Source of the DNA: Stercorarius parasiticus
Lineage: Eukaryota; Chordata; Aves; Charadriiformes; Stercorariidae
Assembly: GCA_013396915.1 (NCBI GenBank)
Contig: VWZL01001969.1
Coordinates: 372,001-436,000 of the forward strand
Length of the DNA: 64,000 nucleotides
Reading direction: 5' to 3'
Made by a program: the position numbers and the translations under genes. The notes under the pieces were generated by a model, which was not told the DNA's origin, searched no databases, and was given only the letters and a program-made list of their open reading frames with translations. Below are positions 14,400-26,590 of this stretch, one piece after another. Every line of letters begins with the position of its first letter. Positions within the stretch are counted from its first letter, which is position 1.

Positions 14400-15240
14400 C
14401 CTTAGGATGCTCCCGCCAGACTCGCGGCACAAGAAGAAAACCTGCTGCCTCTGAAGCAACAGGGCTCGAATGCGGAGACACCGCCGGTTCCCCCCCTGCG
14501 GCTCGAAGAGGGCANNNNNNNNNNNNNNNNNNNNNNNNNNNNNNNNNNNNNNNNNNNNNNNNNNNNNNNNNNNNNNNNNNNNNNNNNNNNNNNNNNNNNN
14601 NNNNNNNNNNNNNNNNNNNNNNNNNNNNNNNNNNNNNNNNNNNNNNNNNNNNNNNNNNNNNNNNNNNNNNNNNNNNNNNNNNNNNNNNNNNNNNNNNNNN
14701 NNNNNNNNNNNNNNNNNNNNNNNNNNNNNNNNNNNNNNNNNNNNNNNNNNNNNNNNNNNNNNNNNNNNNNNNNNNNNNNNNNNNNNNNNNNNNNNNNNNN
14801 NNNNNNNNNNNNNNNNNNNNNNNNNNNNNNNNNNNNNNNNNNNNNNNNNNNNNNNNNNNNNNNNNNNNNNNNNNNNNNNNNNNNNNNNNNNNNNNNNNNN
14901 NNNNNNNNNNNNNNNNNNNNNNNNNNNNNNNNNNNNNNNNNNNNNNNNNNNNNNNNNNNNNNNNNNNNNNNNNNNNNNNNNNNNNNNNNNNNNNNNNNNN
15001 NNNNNNNNNNNNNNNNNNNNNNNNNNNNNNNNNNNNNNNNNNNNNNNNNNNNNNNNGCCATTGTCTGCGGCGGCGAGGACGGGGCCGCCGGGCTCCCCCG
15101 GGCGGGAGTTGCCCGGGGACGAGGTGTCCGGGTGTCCCCCCGGCGGCACCGGGGCAGCTGCCCTCCGGCCGCCCTTCTGCAGGGCCTGGGCAGCTTTGCC
15201 TGATGGTTTGCACAGCACCATGAGAGCCCTGGTTCCACGT
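14400..15240. promoter_or_regulatory. CpG island containing a 542-base assembly gap
   Basis: Sequence on both sides of the gap is sharply richer in G+C and CpG than the rest of the window. The stretch 15057-15190 alone holds more than a dozen CpGs in runs of GGCGGCGAGG/CCCCGGGCGG type. In birds and other vertebrates such islands usually mark a promoter and first exon, and they are often incompletely assembled. On the minus strand, an ATG at 15061-15059 has an optimal context (A at -3, G at +4) and would read straight into the gap. No gene can be named. If the surrounding gene is the minus-strand NCKAP5, this lies about 13 kb inside an intron downstream of the exon and could serve an alternative transcript. 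It could equally be the promoter of an unrelated or noncoding gene. Confidence 0.55.
14515..15056. other. Assembly gap (542 N)
   Basis: A run of N inside the CpG island. Long open reading frames that appear to span it are artefacts of translating N as X and were not annotated. Confidence 0.99.
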
Positions 15241-16784
15241 AGCCCCTAATTAAATGCTAATCTCAAGTTGACACCATTTCCTGTGTCCCCAAAAGTCAGA
15301 GGAGAGGCCACCCAGCCTGGTGAGGCTGCTAGGGGTGCGACAGGGGGGTACCAGACTTCTGAGGGATGGAGAGTCACAGGCACAAACAGCACATAACGTA
15401 AAACCTCGTGTTTTGTGGGAAAACAGTTCCTCAAGAATCACTGAAAGCTTTGTCATCTGGTAGTCAAAAAAGCGCAAGTCAAAAAACGTTCCCAGTTCCA
15501 ACTGATCACATTGGTGCCATTTTCAGATGCGGTCAGATCATTTCTAGATACAATACGTTTAAGAGAACCTAAGTATAGAGCAAGCAAGAGCTCGGGCAGG
15601 ATTTTCTGCTTTAATTAGTGAAAGTGTGAGATAGAGGTCTTGGAAACAAAGTGAGAACACCTGAGATGATGGAAACGAGAGATAGCTGGGTACGCTGGAG
15701 CCAAGAGGCTGCAGGAAGCACACCAAAGTAAATCCTCATTATGCTGAGACAAGAATTAAAGGGTAAAGCTGTACCCGAGAATCAGAAATGAAAAGAAACC
15801 CTGGAGAAATAAAGCTTCAAAAATGAAGGTGGCAGGAGTTTTTCTGCATTTTGAATTTGGAGGCATCTGAGCAGAGGAGCGATACGCTCTCAAGAATGAA
15901 TAAATCATTGGAATTAAATATAGCACCAGAACTAATACCTAGATTTTACTTAACATATTGGCTGCAGCTGGAGACAGTGCATTTTGCAGAAGCAACCTCC
16001 TCCTGCGGTGGTACAGAGAACAGTCTTTGCAGCCAACTACATGACTGTGGTGTTTTAGATAAACCGGTAGCCAGGTCTGTTAGCCCGCCAGATTTTCTTC
16101 CAGGTTGAGAATTCCTATTTCCAGTGTAGAATGGGAACCTCCAAAATTATGTGAATATGTCAAATTTAAAGTGTCCTTTCCAGGACAGCATCTTACACAG
16201 GCACCTGGGACTCTCCTGATTCAGCAGTTCAATTTTCTGAGGGCTGATACAGAGTCCTGGGCTAGTCAAAGCCCTTGGGTTTAATTCAGTGTACTTGGGT
16301 GAAGTATAAAGCCTATACCGTGCTGCGAATCAGAGTACATGATAGAGCGATGTTCTTGGATACTACAAAACTCTGTTAAAGAAAGCCGCAAAGAAGCGTG
16401 AGAAGGGAACTGGGCAGAATGGCAGGTAAAAGGTCAGAGTCTCCAAATGCAGCAGAATTTGGAAGCTCCAGATGGATTCTAACTCTCTGTTAGAACAGGG
16501 CTGTCGTGGTTTAAGCCATGATCTTGTTGCAGTCATATAGCACTGAAGTGATGTCTACTGACGTGTTTTAGTTGCTTTGTTGTACAGGGAAACACCTTGA
16601 GCAACTCTCCTAAGAGCTAATTTTAATTACTGAGTTTAAAATATGTTAATTTTCTGTTTAAATAAAAATAAAAACATCCCAGTGTAATCACATTATAACG
16701 CCTGTTGCTTGCACAATCCACCTAAACCGCCTCTCCAGATTCCTTTATAATTAGCGATAGAAACTGCAAAGGCTGAATGGTTTT
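15241..16784. other. Noncoding stretch between the CpG island and the ancient CR1
   Basis: No gene or repeat recognised. Composition falls back to AT-rich within a few hundred bases of the island. Confidence 0.55.
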
Positions 16785-17450
16785 TTAGAGTTGGGTACCA
16801 CACGAGTGGCTGCACTGGATCTGCCCAAAAGGCCTGTGTAGCTCAGTATCATTTCTCTTCAGTGGCAAAACCCAATATCCAGGGAAAGATACAACGCCTT
16901 TCCACTTTCCAGCTACCTGGGAGCTCAGGGACGTCCTAAGCCTCTTTGAGTTTACTTCGTCTCACTAGATCTCTTACACGACTTGGCCAGTTTCCAACTG
17001 AACCTATGTATGCTTTTAACACCCATGATACCCTGTTGCAGATGCTCTGAACCTTGCTTACATGAAAAATCTCTTCCTTTCATTTGTTTTCAATGTGCCA
17101 CTTCTTAGTTTCATCCGATACCCTGTTATTTCTTGCACTGAAAGAAACAGCAGTCTGTTCCTCTCCACGCTTCTCACATTTTCAGCTCTGTCATTCCCCT
17201 GCCTCAGTCACTGCTTTTTCAGAGTCCAGAGTCCTAGTTGTTCCATAAATGAAAACCATCTCCTGCTTCTGATTACCCTTTTCTGCCCTCCTCTGAACTT
17301 TTCCAGTTCTGGTGCACCTTTTCTGAAGCTGGGGGCCAGAACTGCAACTAGTGTTCAAGATGCAGTAAAATCACCGGCATAATTATGATCCCTTTCTAGG
17401 TGTAGTACTGCACATCTTAAAATACGGTTTAGTTTACTCAACAGATCTTT
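16785..17450 (-). mobile_element. Ancient CR1-type LINE 3' fragment (highly diverged)
   Basis: The plus strand reads like the reverse complement of the old CR1 3' regions common in turtles and crocodilians and present as relics in birds. Recognisable blocks in the expected order are: an AGGCCTGTGTAGCTCAGTAT block near 16830; GAACCTATGTATGCTTTTAA near 17000; the TTTCATTTGTTTTCAATGTG block near 17080; CCTCCTCTGAACTTTTCCAG near 17288; and CCAGAACTGCAACTAGTGTT near 17336, then CAAGATG. The 3' end of the element is on the left. The copy is broken by many substitutions and indels and has no coding capacity. It is much older than the other CR1 copies in the window. Block identity and order are from memory of the family; both ends are approximate. 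Confidence 0.7.
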
Positions 17451-17617
17451 CTATCAGTCTGTAAATTATTGCCTAGAAAGCTTTTCTTTAAAGACCACAT
17501 CTGTCTTTCCATAGTTCTCCTTTCCCGAATTCCTAGTGCAATCATTGATTTCACCAGGTATGCTAGGTTAACCAGGACTATAGGAATGAAAACAATTATT
17601 GTTAGCGCTTTAATTTT

Positions 17618-17670
17618 CAGGCCTGAGCTTAAATCCACTGAAATCAAGAGCAATGGAATTGGATTCCTGC
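17618..17670. repeat. Possible relic of an old palindromic amniote repeat
   Basis: CAGGCCTGAGCTTAAATCCA, then CTGAAATCAAGAGCAATGG and TTGGATTCC, resembles the old palindromic repeat built from GGCCTGATCCAAAGCCCA and TGAAGTCAATGG blocks. The copy is short and diverged. Confidence 0.4.
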
Positions 17671-18984
17671 TCTGTAACTAGAAGTGATTTAGAATTATAA
17701 AGAAACAGTATTTATCTACAATTTAAAGCTATAATTACAACTTGAAAGTATTTTTATGCATATCAAGCTGTACTGTTCCTGACGGCTGAGATACTGTTCT
17801 TCTGTGTCTCTTTTAGATTAATAGTATCTCAGTTTCATACACAGCAATAAGTACATGTTCCAAATCATTAATTACTTCTTGTCCCTAGGCTTGCGCAATT
17901 TTATCTAACGTAGATGTTTAGAAGATAATACACTAGTCTTCAAAGAAAATTAATGACTTTTTGCTTACCGTTGCTTTGGAAGGATACTAAACAGCGATGC
18001 TCGTACTTCAGAACGCTAAAATGAAGTGGCATTAGCTCGATACATTAATGGTAGCCATAGTTTTAAATATAGAAACCTAACAGCTGGCACTGACAAATGC
18101 AGTAATTGCCCAGTATAGGAATTTTGTCATTTTCTTAGAGACATCAAGCTCCTGTTGGAGGGACAGATGCTCCTTGAACTGAATTCTGATTCTTGCCTGG
18201 CATAGTGTACATGCAGAGGTGATTTACTGTTGCATTCCACAGCTCCTTCAAATGGGAGACACTTGGGACAGAACAGGTACGCTGACAGGTTGGAAGTGAC
18301 CAACTTGCTCAGTAATCAATAATGCCAAAGTTACCATGTAATCTTCAAGAGGGTCTGTGCTTCAGGGAGAAACTTCATATGTAAAAATCTGGGGGGAAGA
18401 AACCTTCAGACAGGTACAGTTTATAACTTGCTTCTTGTCCTTTTTAGTCGTGATTTATTTACTTAGGACTGAAGCTATGTATTGGTGATGTAATACTAGA
18501 TTTTCAGATATTCTACCTAAAGGCTACTAGCACTTGACACTAGCAGTGTTCCAAAACTCTATTAAAAACATGAGCAGGGTAGAAATCGCATGCACTGACG
18601 TAATTTATAGAAACAGTTGCTCTTTCAGCCTGAGACAGGACACTGTTCAGTGAGACCTGAGGCAACGCTGCCCTTTTGGGGACTTCAATTCAAATATCGG
18701 GACGATTGCCTGCGCATCTGGGAAAACTGCCAGGCCAGGCTATTACACAAAAAGCTGCGCAGCAGAAGCTGATGGGGACACTCACTGAGCACCCTGCGCT
18801 GGCAGGAAAAGTCACAGATCGGTCACTCGAGGAGAGAATCCGAGAGGTTCCACAACAAGCTAGTCCCCAATAACCATGTTAGTATTTCCCAGTACAGACT
18901 GGTAAGCAGGACTACAGGAAGACTTGACATATGTTACCGTTAGCTCCTGCTAGGTTACGTTCAGCCTAAAAAATAGACTATAAA

Positions 18985-19025
18985 AGTTTTCTGTTGATCT
19001 CAATGGAAATTTAGAATTCAGATCC
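18985..19025. repeat. Possible relic of an old palindromic amniote repeat
   Basis: GTTTTCTGTTGATCTCAATG, followed by GAAATTTAGAATTCAGATCC, has the GTTTTGCCATTGACTTCAATGG...CAGATCC pattern of an old amniote repeat, in decayed form. It is only about 40 bp, so chance similarity cannot be excluded. Confidence 0.28.
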
Positions 19026-22000
19026 TTCATGGGAATTCTGAGTATCTTTTGAATTGGCTGAAGAAAGGGTCAAGTGCTGCCATTTGCACATTTCCACATT
19101 GTAGAACAGAAGCAAAAGGAAATCCTGACATTCCTGTCAGTGGGAGAAGGACAACAGCTGGCCATTTTTTCAAGCATTTATAACAGCGTTATTAGAGAAA
19201 AGGAGAAGAGGGATGGAGAGTGCTTACAGCTTTTGATCTGTGTTTCTGGACCAGTCTCTCCCAGGGCTCTGCAGGAAGATAGGTACTTCCTTTGCATTTG
19301 ATCTCTCTTCCCCTACCAGGAAGAGTGGAAGACCATAAAAATACAGGAAGCCTTAGAGGAACCATGCGATACATACTTGTTTCTCTCAAAAGGGCTTAAG
19401 AGGCTCTCGACTTGCCTGGCAGAGGACTAAGAATCTGCTGTACGAAAATGAATATTGGATTTATTACGGCAGCATCCGGAACTGAACTGGGAAGAATTTG
19501 AGAGGTAGCATCAAACGAGCATCAAACCTCGTCAAGTACTGGGCAATACAAGCGTGTGCCTGTTCTGGCACCACGTGGAAGGAGATGGGCTTATCCCTCT
19601 GCTCTCTTTAAAGGTGCTCCTTAAACTACAGCAAACTAAATACCCTGCAAAAGCTGATGTCTCCTTACTGCTAAGCATTTGCTGGAGATTAATCTAGTTT
19701 TTCTATTTTTTGCTTATTTAAGTTACACTTTCTAGACTGTGCTTGGCTAATCAGGTGGTAATAAAACTAAGAGGTCTGTATTTTGCAAGCTTTTATTCAT
19801 TTTTTAAAATCTCAGGGGAATATCTACATAAGCAAGAGTTTGCAAATTCTGAGCTATGCTGATTTAAGTAGGAAAAAAATACGCTCAGGTCTTTAATATC
19901 TGATGAATGCTGCCTTATATTTGAAACCTGGTCCCTAGTGGAACCCATTACAATAATGTTTATACAGGTTTATGCTGTAAATGCATGATATTTTCCCTAC
20001 AGCAGAATATGTTGGAATTTACTCCTGATTAAAAAAAAAATAACGTGCAAATGGGCCTTATCCCAGAATATGGGTTGCTACAGACGTAATTATGCCCTTT
20101 CATTAATGAATAAAGCAATGGAAAATATAATCGTTAACATAAAAAAGCATTACATGCAGCAGGCAGAATTGATAGGAAGCGCACCCTGCATCTCCTGCAA
20201 CGTGTGTAAACAGGAAACCAGCCAAATCCTACAGAATTAAAGTAAACTTTCAGAAAGCTGTGGATTACCTCCCCAAGCTCTTCCAGAGAGCTGATTACAG
20301 TCACTGCTAGAGAAACAGGAGACCAGGTGAGGCTCCTGTTAGCTACGCTAGGTATCCTGCTAGCTAGACAAAGGCTAGCTGCAGATCTAAACTTCTGCAG
20401 AACTAGACTCTTTACATCTGGATCTTTAGCTGCTAAGTGCACCCGAGGCCTGGAGAGCCCTGCTGACTGTCACGGTTGAAAGCGGGAAGATGACAGTCAT
20501 GGATCAGCGCACACTTAACATTAAATAGCAGGAAGAGGTGATGTCACAGCATTATTTTGGTTGCCAGGTGTCCTGCTTTCAACTCAAGTGGTTTTTGTCC
20601 TGTAATAGGCCCAGCCAGATGTCACAGTTATCTACATCCATGGTTTTCTCTATGTTAAAAATAGTTGCACCAGCAGAGCAACATTAATATACTTCAAAAT
20701 AAACTGTTTCATGAGAACAGGGTAGAGCCTTTTTCTCCCCCCCTTGCCAATATCCATCTCCTGACAGAGATTATTTACATGGACTTTATACTGCGGAGGG
20801 ACAAGGAACAAGGACAGGAGCTGGAGGGGACACTTCCAAAGATAGCTCTCCTTTTCCATGCCTCATCACTCCATGAACCATAGACAGAAGAAAGTGCTCC
20901 TCCATCACGGAGCATGGAATAAGATTGTCACCGAGCCTGCTTTAAGCTGTAAAACCTTTTAAAGATTCAAGCAGTGATGTGGGAACTTCATCCCCCAGAT
21001 AGGAGTGAGCAGGCTGATAACACACAGTGCTGTGACATGAGACGTACAACCTTATTATTGATACACTGAAGTGGAACACAGAAAAACTCTGGCTTAGACA
21101 CAGATTTCTTGGATAAGCTCCATTGCTTAGAATATTCACAACTTTATTTTCCTCTGTAAAAGGGGAATTATGTTATTTCTGGTTTCATCTTTGGGGCTGA
21201 GGAGATGAAAACGATTTCTCACTTTGTGTATAAACTGGAACAATGAGGCCCTGTTCTCACTTGGGGTCTTAAAGCCTTGTTTTAATGTAATTCAGAAAAA
21301 ATAAAAATGGTTGAGCATTACAGAACGAAATAGAAATGCTATGCTTGATTATTTAACTTCTCTTTCATGAGTGAAACTGATTTCCAGGGAAAGGTGCTAA
21401 CCCGACTCGCATGACTTCGTACACATTTTCTCACTGGCCTCTCCTACGTCTGCCATCAGCATTGCCCTGTTTGTAGGTTTTATTAGTGAAACACATCAGT
21501 GACGTACCATTCCTTTAAAAATAACAAATTCCTAAATTCTCCATTTCTTCTTCCTCAAACCCACCATCCCATTTAAAGCCCTGCCTCACAACCTGTGTCT
21601 GTGCACTACTCATTTCTAGAACACATTTTGACATCCTGTTTTTATAAGAGCCCAAATTCTCATTTGTTGCCTTGATGTAAATCCATGGGTTTTCCTCTGC
21701 CAAATAGGAAACAGAGGCTCCGTGTAAAGATAGGGTTGTTCAGTCTTAGAGAAGACTTGAGGGCAATGTCACTGTTACTCATAGGAATTATTCTTTGCTC
21801 TGTGAATAATTCCAATAAAATCATTGGAATTATCTGAGGAGTGAAATATGATTCAACGTGAATAAGCGTGGCTGTGCCTAGACATTAGCAGAAGATTAAA
21901 TTCAACCCCAAATAATAAAAAGAGACTGCAGAGAAGTTTCTCTTTGGAAACGTTTGATTTTTTACAAAGGACTAGATGATCTCGGAGCAACAACATCAGA

Positions 22001-24354
22001 TAATTGCGTATGCGCTTCTTGTAAACTGTTACGTCGATCTGTTATTTGGTTTCGCGTCTGAAAACTGGGGTATCATTTTGGGCAAGTAGGGGGTCTGACG
22101 TCTCCCCACGTGGCCAGTGCTTTGGGGAGGGCCTGTATTTCCCCCATGCGGCGCCGCAGCAGTTGTGCCCAGTGCCGGCTACCTGAGCCCACGTGTGCAC
22201 TGAGGAGACACAGACAAAAACCCTGCCACACGCACTTCGCTTCAGATAAAATCAGCTCAAAGCATTTTTTTTTTCCTAACCCTAAATAGCCACTAAAGTA
22301 GTATGTGTATCTGCATACACAAAAGAGTTTGTTCTTATAAAAAATCCAAACCAAACAGAGACCCATGCCAAGATTATACATTTCATTTCCCAGGATACAA
22401 ATGAGGATCTAATTTACTCTGGGCTGTTCATGCATTTTGCTTTTAACAAACATCCATATGTCAAATAGACCTTCCATATACTTCCCTGCTGGAGTTTTTT
22501 TTTCCTTTCAACTTGGTAGGGAACATTTGTGATCCTTATTCTACCAAATATATCTGAAGAATATATTTTGCTCAAGGCTTTCTATTTTTTAATTTAAGAG
22601 AAACAAATCAATTCATGGCCCTGGCAGTCTCGCTATTATGACAAGCATACATCTGTGCAAAAATACCCCAATCCCTAATTAATGTTATTAACATTTTTAA
22701 ATTTAAATTGGTTAATTTATTTAATTTTATAAATATGACCAGATGAAGTTAGTTTTTGAAGAGGGCTTTTTCATCTTTTGTCTGCAGTTTTGATATCTGT
22801 GTAGTTTAGCATACATATGGAGATATTTGCTTGTATCAAAATCGCTTTATATTCAGATGGTTCCAAATCCTTTATGTAATGACTTCAATAACTGAGGCTT
22901 GACACTTCGCTCCTGACTCACGCAGCACTGATGCCCAGTGTTAATGGGAGTTTTCTCCAATTAAAGGAAACAGGCTGAGAGTCATATTCTTTAAAATTAA
23001 TATTTGTTATGAATGTATAATGCAAAAACCATCCCAGGTCATATTTCTTGTATACCACAGCACATAAAATTGAGCTTAATTTTAAGTCGTCTTAGTAAAT
23101 ACGCCACAAAAATATGCCCAGTCAGAGTTAAAATGACTCATCGTTGAAAGAGATTTAGTTATTGATCAGGTAAAGAGTTGCACATAAAATGGCTATCAAT
23201 CAACTTTAATCCGTTGAGGTCAGTTATTTTATATGACTAGTGGAACCGATAAATTTTGAACAGCTGTAAACTTTTGTAAGATGTCTATTCTTTACAAGAT
23301 TCTTTAAAAGACAGTGATGAGTCTTGAACATTGAGATAAATTATACTCAAATATGCAGTTCTTTACTGCAACAAGTGTTCTAGCGGCCATCCAGTCTTTT
23401 TCCTTGGTTACCAGTTTAGTATTTATAGTGGACTTATGTCATATATAGGGTTCACTTGTAACCTTTAACCTATTCTGTCTTACTTTACTGTGATCCTATT
23501 AAAAACTATGATTCATAAGGCAAACAGTAAAACACTTGCTTTTCTATATTCTCGTTATTCACGTTACTCTCATCCAGCTCAGTCATGAAAAGGTATCTTT
23601 AACAAGTGCGGTGGGAGATAGGCATTGTGCCAGGGAGTCAAAGGAAGCGAGTGGTTTCCATTCACAGATAATACAATGGCGGTGCTCTTTGTGGCCTGTA
23701 ACTACATCTGCACTGCTCACTGAACCATCCAAATTTACACTCAGCTAAAGAAAAGCACATTTGGCCAAAAATCATATACATTTTTAATTGGTATCCTAAT
23801 GCACATATTCAAATACTAATCCCTGGTAGAAATGCGTATCTGAAGCAGTATTGTGAACTCTGTTATACAACTTGTTAGCCTTATATGGTTTTTATCTACA
23901 TTTTTGTGTGAATTTATTCACGCATAAAGTCACAAATCCGAAGCCTCAGCTTTAGAGAGGCACATGTGATGTTATAATGTTAGTTGGCAACATCTGAGTA
24001 CCTGTGGTGACTGGATGACTCCTAATTGCCAGACTGAGTTCTGCCTTGCCTCAGCCAGCTTCGCCTCCAAACACTAAGGAAACTGGAAGGAATACATCAG
24101 TGCTTTCATGGATTTTACAGATTTATCATATATATCCACTGCTATATCCAGCAGTGGTGTAGAGATGTAGCAAAAACTACCTCCAAAAACCACCCCCCCC
24201 AAAAAAAACCCAGCAAAACAAAAAAATGTGAAAGAGATGAGGCAGATGTTAGTGGCTAATAGCAGAAAACACCTTTGTCCTGGCTTTATCCATTGCCAAG
24301 GTGGTGTGACCAGACAGGTGGATCAAGAAGCAAAGAAGAAGGAAGCCTCATGCT

Positions 24355-24408
24355 CTTACAAACCAAACCAACCAACCAAGTCAAACAAAGCCAAACCAAA
24401 CCAATCTC
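24355..24408 (+). repeat. AAACC-type simple repeat
   Basis: Irregular repeats of AAACC, AACC and AAGCC units, such as AAACCAAACCAACCAACCAA. Low complexity; the short open reading frame over it (rich in K, P, N, Q) is an artefact. Confidence 0.75.
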
Positions 24409-26550
24409 TGCCTGCTGATCATGGGGTACAACAACAATTTTGGAAGATAATTCATTCCAAATACAGTCTATAACTCATGTTCACATCATAGACCAGAGGC
24501 AACTTTTGTTATCAGAAACTTCCAGAAAGGGTTAAAATGGGGTGTCAGCCCCAGGACCTGGCTTGCTTTGACCTTAATTCCCCTCGGGCCAAGTTACTAA
24601 GCTCCTGACAAGAAAAAGATACTTGTGCAGAGCATGACCTTATGTAGCTGGGGTGGCATTTGGGTTTTTTCACAGCCTTCTTTACTGTAATATCATACAT
24701 AGCGTTTTTCATTTGTTTGCCATGCAACTTATTCCCCTAAGATTAGTCCTTTTCTAGTCAAGCAGTTTAAAGCTAATCACAGTTGTTATTTTAATCTGTG
24801 CTCACCATTAAGAATTCTTGCAGAGCTCTTTTGCTTGTTAGCAATTATGGTCTCCCAATGGAAGTTTATGATTACAGCAGAAGCAACCTGTTTAATGCTT
24901 GGCACCTCTTTAGTATACAAGCATAAAACCCAGGAGCATAGAAGCATGCTAATGCTGGTGATGAAAGTATAGCAAATCTATTTAACAAACTCTGTTTTCA
25001 AAATACAGTGTCGGAGAAATGCCGTTCAGTCCTCATGCACATTTGTGGCCCTCCCCCTCTGTGTTTTTCATTACTGTAATAAGGTAATTAGGTGCTGTTG
25101 ATCCTACATTTATTTTATGATTGTCATGTGTGACATGCAGGATATCCTCGTGCTTTCACCAAGACAGACTACTGGTTCCAGTAGCACTAATAATAAATTC
25201 CTTTGAAAGGTCTTAAGAACAGGGTCTGACCCTTCCATATTCAGGCAAGCATCCTATGCTGAAATACGAATTCTTTCTGCTGTTAAGGGAACTGGTAATT
25301 GCACTCACTGATCTATGTGTCCAGACTTAAAAATTATCATCTACTGTCAAGGTCAATTAGCAAAGACTGCAGGAGCAAATTTCTGCTTTTCATGTTGATT
25401 GTCCGCATGATTCTGCCATAAAAATTATACACAGTAATACACATTAGCTGAATTAGAGTATTAACAGACTATGTGAGAAAAAACACTGCAGGGGAATCCC
25501 CTACCCCTGACTAAACTCTATCCTATTTAAATTTCTTTCCAGACGAGGTAGGGCAGAGAAATCTAAAATAATCCAGTGTTCTGGTTCAAGCTGATACAGC
25601 GAGATGCGCAATCACTGTTGTGCATCACCTCCAGTGATAAATGTTGGTGATTTGCATCGACAGGGGTCAAATTTGTCTCACGTTGGATAAATTCATTTTG
25701 TTCCAACTTGAGAAATGGGGGAACCACTGACAAGCCAAATATGCTCTCATTTTCATCATTCTTCATGTGACAATAATTATTATAAAATGTTCAGTGTAAG
25801 AAGAGCTGTGTTAAAAAAAGTCTGCATCTCCACATACTAGTGAGGTACCTTCACTCATTGTTGTAAAGGTTTTAAAGAACAGAACATCTGAAGCTGGGCT
25901 AGAGGTCTATTTTAGTAGAAAGCTATAAAACGTGACCTGACCATAGTCAGTTCTCCTGGGACGGCAATTACAGCAATAAATGTTCCACAGCAGATGCTAA
26001 TGCCGTGTATAAACAGTTGTCCTCTAAAATGAAAAGAAATTTTTGCCCCCACATGTCTTTTAGGGTCCCATTGTACGTGTGGAAATGTAAAGGAAATGTA
26101 AAATTGATATGCGCACCATGACATCGGCTTTAGTCTCCTCTGTCTTAGCCTGGCCGCTATAAATCTGGCCGGGCTGTAAGTAACACTGAAGGAGCTAAAT
26201 GGTCAGAATTTGTGTCTGTTTTATTAGCTCGCCTGGAGTAAAGTAGGGGTTATCGGTCAATGTCAGGTTCAGCGCCCAGTGACCCACTGGGTTAAAATTG
26301 TAGTAGTCACAAATCAAGAGCATAATGAAGTCTGAGAAGAGGCTATGCTGATTTATTAGGACATCTGTCTGGCTGTAGACAGCCTAGTACTGCCTCTGTG
26401 TAGTGCGAGATATTAGCATAATCCTCACCATCAAACATCTTAGAGATTTAAAAGAGAGAAATAAAGTGTTCAAAGAAGACCGGCAAAATCAGAAGGGTTT
26501 ATCTTGTAGTGCTTATTGTAAGTCTTAACTTTTTATACCAATGCACCATA

Positions 26551-26590
26551 AAAATGATATTAAAAATAAATTAATATTAAAAATAAATTA
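26551..26590 (+). repeat. Short AT-rich tandem duplication
   Basis: ATATTAAAAATAAATTA occurs twice back to back. Probably replication slippage. Confidence 0.85.

Noticed and set aside
14290..15249. Long open frames of 259-307 codons across the gap
   Set aside because: Most of their length is N translated as X. Only short flanks are real sequence.
16502..16520. CTGTCGTGGTTTAAGCC, like the start of an avian retroviral LTR
   Set aside because: The similarity ends after about 16 bases. No LTR body, polyadenylation signal arrangement or matching end follows.
21141..21185. TTTTCCTCTGTAAAAGGGGA, like the core of a MIR SINE
   Set aside because: Only about 20-30 bases resemble the family core, and flanking sequence does not match.
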